From Flavobacteriaceae bacterium UBA5950 (GTDB lineage Bacteria; Bacteroidota; Bacteroidia; Flavobacteriales; Flavobacteriaceae): DNA of 13,575 nt. A model generated the notes under the pieces. The model ran no database searches, had not been told where the DNA came from, and saw nothing but the letters and a program-made list of their open reading frames with translations. This document shows, one piece after another, positions 1 through 6,452 of the stretch. The stretch lies in assembly GCA_002430545.1 (NCBI GenBank), contig DJCM01000036.1:1107-14681 (forward strand), written 5' to 3'. Position 1 is the first letter of the stretch. Every line of letters begins with the position of its first letter. Both the position numbers and the translations under genes were made by a program.

Positions 1-1
1 A

Positions 2-862
2 AAACCAATCTATGATATTCCTGGCTACCCCACTGTCTTAGCAGGTGAATTGGTGGACAAGCTAATGGAGCAAGCTGCTCCTTTTAAACCTGGATTCACA
101 CTCGGCGAACGTGCAGAAACCATCGACGAATTGCCAAATGGAAACTTTGTCGTAACCACAAGTCAAGGCACCCAACACGAGGCTCCTGTCGTTATGATTG
201 CAGGTGGGTTGGGAAGCTTTGAACCTCGAAAACCCATGATTGAAAACCTCACTGACTTTGAACAAAAGGGGGTGAATTATATCGTTAAAGATCCTGATCA
301 ATACCTCGGAAAAGAAATGGTTATTTCAGGTGGTGGTGATTCTGCCTTAGACTGGGCAATTTATTTTGCAGAGAAAAATGGCTTTGTTCATCTTATTCAT
401 CGTTCTGATCGATTTCGAGCACACAAAGACTCTGTTGCAAAAGCCTATGAACTCGAACAACAGGGCAAACTGAAGTTTTACACTTTTGCTGAAGTCAAAC
501 AATTGGAAGGTAAACAGCAGCTCGAAAAGGTAATCCTCGAAGCCAAAGATGGAAACATCCCAATTGGAACTTCTTTGTGGTTTCCACTCTTTGGACTGTC
601 ACCAAAGCTCGGCCCAATTGCAGATTGGGGCTTGGAAATTGATAAAAACGCCATTGTTGTTGATACCTTTGACTACCAAACCAACCGATCAGGTGTTTTT
701 GCGATTGGAGATGTGAACACTTACCCAGGAAAGTTGAAATTGATTTTGTGTGGGTTTCATGAAGCAACATTAGCTGTTCAATCGGCATACAAACGAATCA
801 ATCCTGATAAAAAATTTACATTAAAATACACAACCGTTCAAGGAGTTCAAGGGTTTGATTAA
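2..862 (+). CDS. Ferredoxin/flavodoxin-NADP reductase, thioredoxin-reductase-like (5' truncated by window edge)
   Basis: This flavoenzyme probably moves electrons between NADPH and ferredoxin in the cytoplasm. The reading frame is open from base 2, so about 286 C-terminal residues are present; the FAD-binding GxGxxG and roughly the first 60 residues lie outside the window. Visible are an NADPH-binding GGGDSALDW (fragment residues about 110-118) and the C-terminal FAD-contacting AIGD (about 234-237), followed by a GKLKLI segment. The redox CxxC that thioredoxin reductases carry just before the GGGD motif is absent, which favours the ferredoxin-NADP reductase (YumC-like) branch over TrxB. A ferredoxin gene begins 6 nt downstream, supporting the assignment. 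The in-frame TTG at 50 is internal, not the start. Confidence 0.88.
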   Translation, partial: KPIYDIPGYPTVLAGELVDKLMEQAAPFKPGFTLGERAETIDELPNGNFVVTTSQGTQHEAPVVMIAGGLGSFEPRKPMIENLTDFEQKGVNYIVKDPDQYLGKEMVISGGGDSALDWAIYFAEKNGFVHLIHRSDRFRAHKDSVAKAYELEQQGKLKFYTFAEVKQLEGKQQLEKVILEAKDGNIPIGTSLWFPLFGLSPKLGPIADWGLEIDKNAIVVDTFDYQTNRSGVFAIGDVNTYPGKLKLILCGFHEATLAVQSAYKRINPDKKFTLKYTTVQGVQGFD

Positions 863-868
863 TTTCAA

Positions 869-1201
869 TTGTCAGTCGTGAGTGATATCAATATAACAGT
901 TACAGATCGAAAAGGAGTGTCCCATCAGCTCACTGCCCCTGTTGATATGAATATGAATTTGATGGAAGTGTGCAGAAGTTATGATCTTCCTGTTGAAGGG
1001 GTTTGTGGTGGCATGGCAATGTGCGCATCTTGTCAAGTGTATGTACACACTGAACAGTATCTTGGGGAGCGCAACAACGATGAAGAAGCAATGCTCGACG
1101 AGGCCTATCATGTCAAATCGAATTCACGATTGGGATGTCAAATTCCCATCTCAACTGAACTGGAGGGTGCAATATTCGAGCTTGCCCCAGAGGAGCCCTA
1201 G
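869..1201 (+). CDS. [2Fe-2S] ferredoxin, adrenodoxin/Isc type
   Basis: Small soluble electron carrier of 110 residues. Four cysteines fit the vertebrate-type/Isc [2Fe-2S] pattern: C46, C52, C55 (CX5CX2C) and C90. It directly follows a ferredoxin-NADP reductase with a 6-nt gap, so the reductase probably reduces it, or the reverse. Possible roles for this type are Fe-S assembly or supply of electrons to an oxygenase; nothing here decides. The start is uncertain: TTG at 869 or GTG at 878, neither with a Shine-Dalgarno, and there is no suitable ATG before the conserved domain. Its TAG stop shares bases with the stop of the convergent downstream gene. Confidence 0.9.
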   Translation: MSVVSDINITVTDRKGVSHQLTAPVDMNMNLMEVCRSYDLPVEGVCGGMAMCASCQVYVHTEQYLGERNNDEEAMLDEAYHVKSNSRLGCQIPISTELEGAIFELAPEEP

Positions 1202-2208
1202 CGCTTTGCCAAAAAAGCTTCAATACGCTGACGAGAATTCTCTCGTATGTCTTTCCAAAAAATGGTGATATCGGCAAAATGATAATCCTTCACAAATGAC
1301 AACCAAAATCGCTTTGGTACTTTTGGCGTTCTCGTCCAGACCATGCCATCAATGATTTCAATTTTAACACTGTTTGGGTATAGCTTTTCATCATAAAAAG
1401 TGAGCCCCTTGTGCTGATCATAAGTCGTTGCTTTTTGATCATCCCAAGTGATTGGATTGGTGGTTAAGCTCCCTTTATACCACTGTTCATAGTCATCAGG
1501 CAAGTGCTTTCGTTTGTAGGTATTCCAGGTTACAAACCCTCCTGTTTCATCAGGCTTTGTCATAAAAGTGATGCTTTGAAAATAGTGATCCTTTACAGCT
1601 ATTCCAACCAAATAAGCAGCCACCAACTGTTTTTGCAGTGGCTGGTCTTCAAAAAAATCTTTTAGCAGTTGACCTGCGTGCAGAGTCCCTTGACTGTGGG
1701 ATACAATCAAGATCGGTCGACCTTTGTTTTCATGCTTTAGATAGTATTGAAAAGCAGACTTTATATCATGATATGCTGATTGCAAGGCGGCATCCCCTCC
1801 TACTGGTTTAAACTTATCTTGAAAAGAGCGAATATGCGCATCACGATAAAAGGGCGCAAAGGTTCGCCCAAGTCCATACCAAGCCGAGCATTGGTATTTT
1901 ATCGCAGTATTTAAGGTTGCTTGACGATAATTTTCATCCAGAATATTACCACGCCAAGAGTTGTCTTTTGGACTTGTAGTGATGGTTGGGTGGATATAAA
2001 AAACATCTACATCATAAGTGTTCCCATCTGGTTTCACAAAATCGAGCTGTGAAGGCTTGTTTTGAGGATGTACAGCCCAATTCTCCAAATCTTTATAGTC
2101 AATCGGAGCAGTGATGGGTTGATATACAGAGCTCAAATATCGCTTTGAACATGATTGGAGTAGGAATAATGAAATGAGTAAGGTTAGGGAGTTAACTTTC
2201 TTTTTCAT
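1198..2208 (-). CDS. DUF3089 family lipoprotein (alpha/beta-hydrolase-like)
   Basis: 336 residues with a lipoprotein signal: a KKK n-region, a hydrophobic stretch and a lipobox LQSC with the lipidated Cys at residue 20, so it is probably anchored to a membrane facing the periplasm or outside. The rest matches DUF3089, an alpha/beta-hydrolase fold family common in Bacteroidota. Residues 168-174 (IVSHSQG) form a nucleophile elbow of GxSxG type, with Ser172 as likely nucleophile. The substrate is unknown; an esterase or lipase-like activity is inference. The start ATG follows a near-match promoter core (GATATTTG, 2212-2219, minus) by only 3 nt. It is divergent from sodC (46-bp gap) and tail-to-tail with the ferredoxin gene. 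Confidence 0.85.
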   Translation of the reverse strand: MKKKVNSLTLLISLFLLQSCSKRYLSSVYQPITAPIDYKDLENWAVHPQNKPSQLDFVKPDGNTYDVDVFYIHPTITTSPKDNSWRGNILDENYRQATLNTAIKYQCSAWYGLGRTFAPFYRDAHIRSFQDKFKPVGGDAALQSAYHDIKSAFQYYLKHENKGRPILIVSHSQGTLHAGQLLKDFFEDQPLQKQLVAAYLVGIAVKDHYFQSITFMTKPDETGGFVTWNTYKRKHLPDDYEQWYKGSLTTNPITWDDQKATTYDQHKGLTFYDEKLYPNSVKIEIIDGMVWTRTPKVPKRFWLSFVKDYHFADITIFWKDIRENSRQRIEAFLAKR

Positions 2209-2254
2209 ACTGCAAATATCATTAATTTGAATATATTGCTAAAAAATAGCTTTT

Positions 2255-2779
2255 ATGACAACAAAATATAATATTTCTTATCTGTTCTGCTTGATTTTTT
2301 CATTTTCTGTTTTGTCTTGTTCTGAAGACAAAACAATTGTAGTGGAAGCAGAGCCAAAAAGCGATTCGAATGTGACTGGCACAATCACCTTTTCAGAAGA
2401 TGGCGATCAAGTTCTTATGAATGCTGTATTCACTGGACTAACGCCGGGATCACACGCCATTCACCTACACGAATATTCTGATTGTTCTTCTCCAGATGGC
2501 AAGTCAACAGGGGGGCATTGGAACCCAACGTTTGAGGATCATGGCGCTTGGGGAAATGAGACAGGTTTTCACAGAGGGGATATCGGAAATTTTGAAGCGA
2601 ATGAAAATGGCGAAGCGACCATCAGTTTTGAAACAAATCTTTGGTGTATCAACTGCGATGATGAAACCAAGAACATCGTTGGGAAAGCAGTTATTGTCCA
2701 TCAAGGGCAAGATGATTTTGTCTCACAGCCCTCAGGAGCTGCTGGTTCAAGGGTGAGCTGTGCAGGGCTGATTCAATAG
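2255..2779 (+). CDS. sodC: Cu/Zn superoxide dismutase, lipoprotein
   Basis: Dismutates superoxide outside the cytoplasm. The 174 residues begin with a lipoprotein signal ending SVLSC (Cys22). All metal ligands are visible: copper H70, H72, H88 and H149; zinc H88 (bridging), H96, H106 and D109. The structural disulfide pair C77/C169 and the active-site Arg166 (GSRVSC) are also present, so it should be active. An extra CxxC (C131, C134) sits in the loop before H149; I recall similar pairs in other flavobacterial SodC proteins, but cannot confirm this here. The gene is divergent from the DUF3089 lipoprotein gene and ends one base before the stop of the convergent acyltransferase. I see no clear promoter core for it. 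Confidence 0.95.
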   Translation: MTTKYNISYLFCLIFSFSVLSCSEDKTIVVEAEPKSDSNVTGTITFSEDGDQVLMNAVFTGLTPGSHAIHLHEYSDCSSPDGKSTGGHWNPTFEDHGAWGNETGFHRGDIGNFEANENGEATISFETNLWCINCDDETKNIVGKAVIVHQGQDDFVSQPSGAAGSRVSCAGLIQ

Positions 2780-2780
2780 C

Positions 2781-3575
2781 TCAAGACCATTCACGCTTTT
2801 TGTTTTCAGACTCGTAGGCCTTTAATTCTTTTTCAGGGATAACTTTCATCATTGAAGGATGCTGCTCGATGGCAAACTGTAGCTTTTCTACAATCGCATC
2901 TATGCTTTCATTTTCGTAATCAATCTTGAGTGGTTGTTTGATTTCCATCGACTGTAAAATCCCTCGCTTCTTTATGAAAATGCCTTTTTTGTCAAAAGAA
3001 CGTCTAAAACCATCAATCACAATGGGAACAACAATGGGCTTATAAGTCTTGATAATATGGGCTGTACCCCTTCGTATGGGCTTAAATGGAGTTGTGGTGC
3101 CTTGTGGAAAAGTAATCACCCAGCCATCATCCAATGCAGTACCTATATTTGAAATATCACCCAACTTCACTTGACGTTTGACGTCCTTTCCCTTTTCTCT
3201 CCAGGTCCTCTCAATCGAAATCGAACCTGCATAGGCAAGGATTCTGGGAAGTATGCCAGATCGCATGGTTTCCTTTGCAGCAACAAAGTAAATATTGAGC
3301 TTTGGCTTCCATAAATAACCCATATTTTTGAGGGTGTCTTGTCTGCCAGATAAACTAGCGTTAAACACATGAAACATCGCTACAACATCAGCAAAGTATG
3401 TTTGATGATTGGAAACAAAAAGAACATTTCGTTCGGGAAGGTTTAAAATGTTTTCAGAACCCTCAATTTGAAGTTCATTAAAACCCTGATATCTTCGATG
3501 ACTAATCATGCCAAAGATGCGAATCAACCAAGTTTTTAGAATATCATAATGACCAAAGGGATTTCTTTTAAACAC
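2781..3575 (-). CDS. 1-acyl-sn-glycerol-3-phosphate acyltransferase family protein (LPLAT)
   Basis: Likely membrane-associated acyltransferase of glycerolipid synthesis, 264 residues. The acyl-accepting motif is NHQTYFAD (56-63), a variant with five residues between His57 and Asp63 where the classical motif has four. The later motif is FPQGT (156-160) where the classical form is FPEGT. The protein closely resembles, from memory, a flavobacterial acyltransferase family with the same motifs, so the changes look lineage-specific rather than damaging. The only plausible start is GTG at 3575: an in-frame TAA lies four codons upstream. A promoter core TACATTTG (3589-3596, minus) lies 13 nt before it. 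The Nudix gene ends 29 nt upstream on the same strand. Substrate (lysophosphatidate or another lipid) is not certain. Confidence 0.85.
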   Translation of the reverse strand: MFKRNPFGHYDILKTWLIRIFGMISHRRYQGFNELQIEGSENILNLPERNVLFVSNHQTYFADVVAMFHVFNASLSGRQDTLKNMGYLWKPKLNIYFVAAKETMRSGILPRILAYAGSISIERTWREKGKDVKRQVKLGDISNIGTALDDGWVITFPQGTTTPFKPIRRGTAHIIKTYKPIVVPIVIDGFRRSFDKKGIFIKKRGILQSMEIKQPLKIDYENESIDAIVEKLQFAIEQHPSMMKVIPEKELKAYESENKKREWS

Positions 3576-3604
3576 TATAAATTTTTATCAAATGTACAAA
3601 GGAT

Positions 3605-4231
3605 TTAGTTTTGGACTTGAGATAAAATCGACTTTATTTCTGCCAACATCATGGCTGTCGCTCCCCAAACGATGTTATCTGACAAAGTATATATGGGGAC
3701 TTCAACGCCATTGCTCCCCACCTGACTCGAAAAACCACTGTTTGCATTGAGGAACTCATGCACAGCAACTGTAATGACCTCTTGAACTTCGTTGGCATCA
3801 ATCATCAACTCAGTTTTACCATCTGTATAGCCTATAAAACAATCGACCAAAAAACGACTTGGGGGAATATATAGGGGGGTTATTTCTTTGATGAGCGTAA
3901 CACCGTTTGCTGAAATACCAATTTCCTCTTCAAGCTCACGCTTAGCAGCATCCCAAGGGCTTTTGTCTGTCGAGTCGATTTGACCACCTGGAAAACCAAT
4001 CTGATTGGAGTGAACCCCAGGGTAATTTGATCGTCGGATGAGATAAAAAAAAGTCTTATGATCAATGCCCTCATGGAACAAACAGACAACTGCAGCTCTT
4101 TTTGGATTGTCAATTGGCTGCTCAATGAGTTGTTTTCGAAATGGTGGAGCCATCTTCAGTTGTTGCGCAAGACCAGGTAAATTCAATTCACGTATTTTTG
4201 GTATAAATTCTAGAAATGAATGAAATTGCAT
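3605..4231 (-). CDS. CoA pyrophosphatase-type Nudix hydrolase
   Basis: Predicted to cleave CoA or its derivatives, or a related nucleoside diphosphate compound, to remove damaged or excess cofactor. The 208-residue length fits the family. Residues 64-83 (from LIRRS to FPGG) match the CoA-type signature that precedes the Nudix box, and RELEEEIGI (98-106) is the metal-binding core REUxEExGU. The first glutamate of the general Nudix box is not clearly conserved, which is common in the CoA subgroup. The ATG start overlaps by 12 bp the start of the divergent lipoprotein gene. An AAGGA lies about 10 nt upstream of the start on the minus strand. The acyltransferase follows on the same strand and may be co-transcribed. 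Confidence 0.9.
   Translation of the reverse strand: MQFHSFLEFIPKIRELNLPGLAQQLKMAPPFRKQLIEQPIDNPKRAAVVCLFHEGIDHKTFFYLIRRSNYPGVHSNQIGFPGGQIDSTDKSPWDAAKRELEEEIGISANGVTLIKEITPLYIPPSRFLVDCFIGYTDGKTELMIDANEVQEVITVAVHEFLNANSGFSSQVGSNGVEVPIYTLSDNIVWGATAMMLAEIKSILSQVQN
4193..4200 (+). promoter_or_regulatory. TAnnTTTG promoter core upstream of the lipoprotein/PPIase gene
   Basis: TATTTTTG is a full match to the Bacteroidota -7 element and lies inside the Nudix coding region, 19 nt before the ATG at 4220. No TTG occurs at the expected spacing upstream (the nearest, 4163-4165, is 27 nt away), so support is partial. Confidence 0.35.
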
Positions 4232-4423
4232 AATAGAAATATCCTTTACTGTTTTGGCTTCTTACTTCTGCTGGGCTGTGTTGCAAAGCCAAGTGCAAAA
4301 CCTGCACCCAAAGCACCAACCCTTGAACGTAAAAATACCAATATCACGGAAGTAAAACCCAAAAAAGAAGATTTTGTTTTAACAGATGACAATGCGATTC
4401 CCTTTTTCTTCGAATATGCATAA
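4220..4423 (+). CDS. Lipoprotein N-terminal fragment of an interrupted peptidyl-prolyl isomerase
   Basis: This 67-codon frame encodes a lipoprotein signal (GFLLLLGC, Cys20), then a low-complexity Lys/Pro/Ala linker, and ends DNAIPFFFEYA before a TAA at 4421-4423. By itself it has no recognisable function. The same frame stays open after the TAA and reads straight into the cyclophilin domain, so it looks like the leader of a secreted PPIase separated by one stop codon. In flavobacterial lipoprotein PPIases, as I recall them, the equivalent stretch reads roughly YGKENPETKV, which aligns without gaps as YA[stop]KNLQNRV. The start ATG at 4220 overlaps the Nudix gene start, and TATTTTTG at 4193-4200 could serve as promoter. 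Confidence 0.6.
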   Translation: MKLHNRNILYCFGFLLLLGCVAKPSAKPAPKAPTLERKNTNITEVKPKKEDFVLTDDNAIPFFFEYA

Positions 4424-4441
4424 AAGAATCTGCAAAATCGA

Positions 4442-4921
4442 GTGAAAATAGAAACGGATTATGGGAGTTTTGTCATTGAACTGACTGAAAAAACGCCTTA
4501 TCACAGAGCAAACTTTATTTATTTGACAAAAGAAAAATACTTTGATGGCACTTTTTTCCATCGTGTCGTGCCTGATTTTATTATTCAAGGGGGCAATTCG
4601 GACCATAAAAGCACTTCAGAAAAAAGAAGACGTATCGGCAAATACCTACTCCCTACTGACACTCGAAATGGGTTGCGTCATCATAGAGGTGCAATATCGA
4701 TGCCCAGCAGTGAAATTGAGAATCCACATCGAATCGCTTCCCCTTATGAGTTTTTTATCGTACAACAATCTCCTGGCGCGTACCATCTTGACGGAAAATA
4801 TACTGTGTTTGGATATGTCGTTGAGGGAATGGAAATTGTTGATCAGATCAATCGTGTGCCGATTGATAAAAGAGAGTGGCCGAAAGATAACATCAGAATG
4901 AAAGTCAGTATCATCGAATGA
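4442..4921 (+). CDS. Cyclophilin-type peptidyl-prolyl cis-trans isomerase domain (separated from its leader by a stop)
   Basis: Catalyses cis-trans isomerisation of Xaa-Pro bonds during protein folding. The cyclophilin core is intact: FHRVVPDFIIQGG carries the catalytic Arg, Phe and Gln, and YEFFIVQ replaces the usual GSQFFI strand. The C-terminal part (TVFGYVVEGMEIVDQI) is also typical. GTG at 4442 is the first possible start, without a Shine-Dalgarno. It lies exactly 74 codons after the upstream ATG at 4220, in the same frame, with only TAA at 4421 between. If translated from the GTG the product would lack a signal and stay in the cytoplasm, unlike its probable exported relatives. It is convergent with the DUF4442 gene. 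Confidence 0.85.
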   Translation: MKIETDYGSFVIELTEKTPYHRANFIYLTKEKYFDGTFFHRVVPDFIIQGGNSDHKSTSEKRRRIGKYLLPTDTRNGLRHHRGAISMPSSEIENPHRIASPYEFFIVQQSPGAYHLDGKYTVFGYVVEGMEIVDQINRVPIDKREWPKDNIRMKVSIIE

Positions 4922-4964
4922 TTGCAATGACTTGAATCTCAAGTTTTGTGTTGGTTTGGGATTC

Positions 4965-5423
4965 TTAAGCCGATTTGCTTTTGACTGACCAGTGAAATGA
5001 AAAACGACTGACTTCATCTCCACTTTCATCAATACCAACACTCGTAAACCAATGAAGTTGGCCATCACCAGAAGATATCGCCTTTTGAACCAAATCCTTC
5101 GCATCCTGTGCTTGTTCACATGAAAAACGAATCCTGCCTTTTGCTTTTTTTGAAAAACTAGCTTTGGTTTCTATCACAAGCATCGAAACTGGTTTTTTTT
5201 GTTCATCGATCTCACGCATCAGCAGTGCGCCAGTCGTGAGTTCAGCAGCCATGCCCTGCACAGCCCAAAACAACGAACGAAAAGGGTTCTGATTGATCCA
5301 TCGCAACCTCACTGAAGCCTCAACTCTATCCTCATTTATCTCTGAAATTCTTATACCACTAAGGAAAACAAGTGGCAATTTGAAGAGCGTAAAATACCGA
5401 ATGGATCGTTTTGTGATTTTCAT
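4965..5423 (-). CDS. DUF4442 family protein (hotdog fold, thioesterase-like)
   Basis: About 152 residues of the DUF4442 family, related to PaaI-type hotdog acyl-CoA thioesterases. The central stretch FWAVQGMAAELTTGALLM corresponds to the long hotdog helix, and the family pattern of beta strands follows it. The substrate is unknown. I chose the ATG at 5423. The longer frame would start with a TTG at 5429 that is part of a perfect promoter core (TATCTTTG, 5427-5434, minus), so it cannot sensibly be translated. The core ends 3 nt before the ATG, so the mRNA may be leaderless. The gene is divergent from padR and convergent with the PPIase gene. Confidence 0.82.
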   Translation of the reverse strand: MKITKRSIRYFTLFKLPLVFLSGIRISEINEDRVEASVRLRWINQNPFRSLFWAVQGMAAELTTGALLMREIDEQKKPVSMLVIETKASFSKKAKGRIRFSCEQAQDAKDLVQKAISSGDGQLHWFTSVGIDESGDEVSRFSFHWSVKSKSA

Positions 5424-5426
5424 ACC

Positions 5427-5434
5427 CAAAGATA
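5427..5434 (-). promoter_or_regulatory. TAnnTTTG promoter core of the DUF4442 gene
   Basis: On the minus strand the bases read TATCTTTG, then GGT and the ATG. With the usual distance of about 4 nt from the core to the transcription start, transcription would begin at or next to the A of the ATG. No TTG is seen at the usual -33 position. Confidence 0.5.
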
Positions 5435-5483
5435 AAAGATAATTTTTTTAGTACTTTGTTATACATATTACCTTTTAATACAT

Positions 5484-5491
5484 TAACTTTG
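5484..5491 (+). promoter_or_regulatory. TAnnTTTG promoter core of the padR-pspC operon
   Basis: TAACTTTG is a full match to the Bacteroidota -7 element and ends 5 nt before the padR ATG, again implying a leader of about zero to two bases. A TTTG at 5455-5458 is 25 nt upstream, longer than the usual spacing near 19-21, so the -33 part is doubtful. It shares the 73-bp gap with the divergent DUF4442 promoter, so PadR binding here could affect both. Confidence 0.5.
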
Positions 5492-5496
5492 TCCCC

Positions 5497-5829
5497 ATGC
5501 AGATAGAAAACACAAAAGCACAACTACGAAAAGGAGTTCTAGAACTTTGTATCCTTTCGATTTTAGCGAAAGAAAGGAAGTATGCTTCTGAAATCATATC
5601 CCATTTAAAAGATGCCAAGCTCATCATTGTTGAGGGTACGCTATATCCCCTATTAACACGTTTACGATCTGCTGATTACTTGGCTTATGAATGGGAGGAG
5701 TCAAAAAATGGACCTCCTCGGAAGTATTATTCAATTACTACACAGGGAAAGGACTTTTTGTCTGAGCTTTCAGGAAGTTGGAACGAACTTAAAGATGCAG
5801 TAGAACAACTTACAAATCACAAAAATTAA
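5497..5829 (+). CDS. PadR family transcriptional regulator
   Basis: Winged-helix DNA-binding regulator of 110 residues. The N-terminal LRKGVLELCILSILA helix, the YASEII recognition region, GTLYPLLTRL and the wing segment PPRKYYSIT are the hallmarks of PadR proteins; the short C-terminal helix places it with the small (subfamily 2) forms that dimerise. The ATG at 5497 gives the expected N terminus and lies 5 nt after a promoter core, so its mRNA may be leaderless. The PspC gene starts 5 nt downstream, a PadR-PspC pairing common in Bacteroidota. PadR proteins often repress their own operon, and this one probably controls the PspC membrane protein; the inducing signal is unknown. Confidence 0.92.
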   Translation: MQIENTKAQLRKGVLELCILSILAKERKYASEIISHLKDAKLIIVEGTLYPLLTRLRSADYLAYEWEESKNGPPRKYYSITTQGKDFLSELSGSWNELKDAVEQLTNHKN

Positions 5830-5834
5830 TTCCT

Positions 5835-6452
5835 ATGAATACAACCATTAATGTAAATCTTACTGGTCAACACTTTTATTTTGATCAAACTGCCAAAGTC
5901 AAAATTGAAATTTACTTTGAAGAAATCAAATCTTATTTCACTAACGAAAGCTTCTTACAGGAGCTTATGACAGATGTAGAAGCTCGTATTGCAGAGTTGC
6001 TGAATGACATCAGAATCGATTCAAATCAAGTGATTACAATACAACATATCGAAAATGTGATTCAAATCATGGGTGTGCCCAACAGCTTTAAATTCGATGA
6101 AGAAAAGACCCAAAATCAGTCCGAAACCAAAGCGATCAGAAAGCTATTCAGAGACCCCGATGATCGTTTTCTAGGAGGAGTCGCCTCAGGGGTGTCTAAC
6201 TACTTTGGCTTGCAAGTGAGTTGGGTGCGTTTGATATGGCTTCTTCTTGGTTTATTTTCATGGGGTGGCTTTTCGATTCTGTATATCGCACTGTGGATTT
6301 TTGTGCCTATCGCAAAAACAACCTCTGAAAAGTTTATGATGAAAGGAGAGCCGATTAATTTGTCGAATCTTGAAAAAAAATTAAAGAGGAGTTTGAAGAG
6401 GTTGCCGATCAAATCAAAAATGCTGATTATCAGAAAGCTAAACGAAAGTTAA
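5835..6452 (+). CDS. PspC domain protein, N-terminal part (frameshifted)
   Basis: 205 residues as read. Residues 1-90 match the N-terminal region usual in flavobacterial PspC proteins (MNTTINVNLTGQHF to the EARIAELL helix), and about 104-165 form the PspC domain (DRFLGGVASGVSNYFG, then two membrane segments ending WIFVPIAKTTSEKF). After LEKK (codons 179-182) the tail becomes a basic stretch unlike the family, and stops at 6452. In the -1 frame from base 6380 the expected sequence continues (IKEEFEEVADQIKNADYQ). The shift lies at an A8 run. The protein is an inner-membrane envelope-stress type protein by family; whether the short form works is unknown. It follows padR by 5 nt. Confidence 0.85.
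   Translation: MNTTINVNLTGQHFYFDQTAKVKIEIYFEEIKSYFTNESFLQELMTDVEARIAELLNDIRIDSNQVITIQHIENVIQIMGVPNSFKFDEEKTQNQSETKAIRKLFRDPDDRFLGGVASGVSNYFGLQVSWVRLIWLLLGLFSWGGFSILYIALWIFVPIAKTTSEKFMMKGEPINLSNLEKKLKRSLKRLPIKSKMLIIRKLNES
6373..6380 (+). other. A8 run at the pspC frameshift (possible slippery site)
   Basis: Eight adenines fall in frame as GAA AAA AAA, so bases 6374-6380 read A AAA AAA, the form of a -1 slippery heptamer. Rereading A6380 moves translation into the frame that continues the PspC protein. One more A in the genome would give the same result, so a deletion, polymerase slippage or a sequencing error explains it equally well. Confidence 0.6.

Noticed and set aside
4931..4947. Hairpin CTTGA-ATC-TCAAG followed by TTTT between the PPIase and DUF4442 genes
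   Set aside because: Only a 5-bp AT-rich stem with a 3-nt loop and a short T run; too weak to call a terminator.
4646..5119. 157-codon minus-strand frame
   Set aside because: It lies antisense to the PPIase domain and the DUF4442 gene and shows no domain; both overlapped genes have clear family matches.
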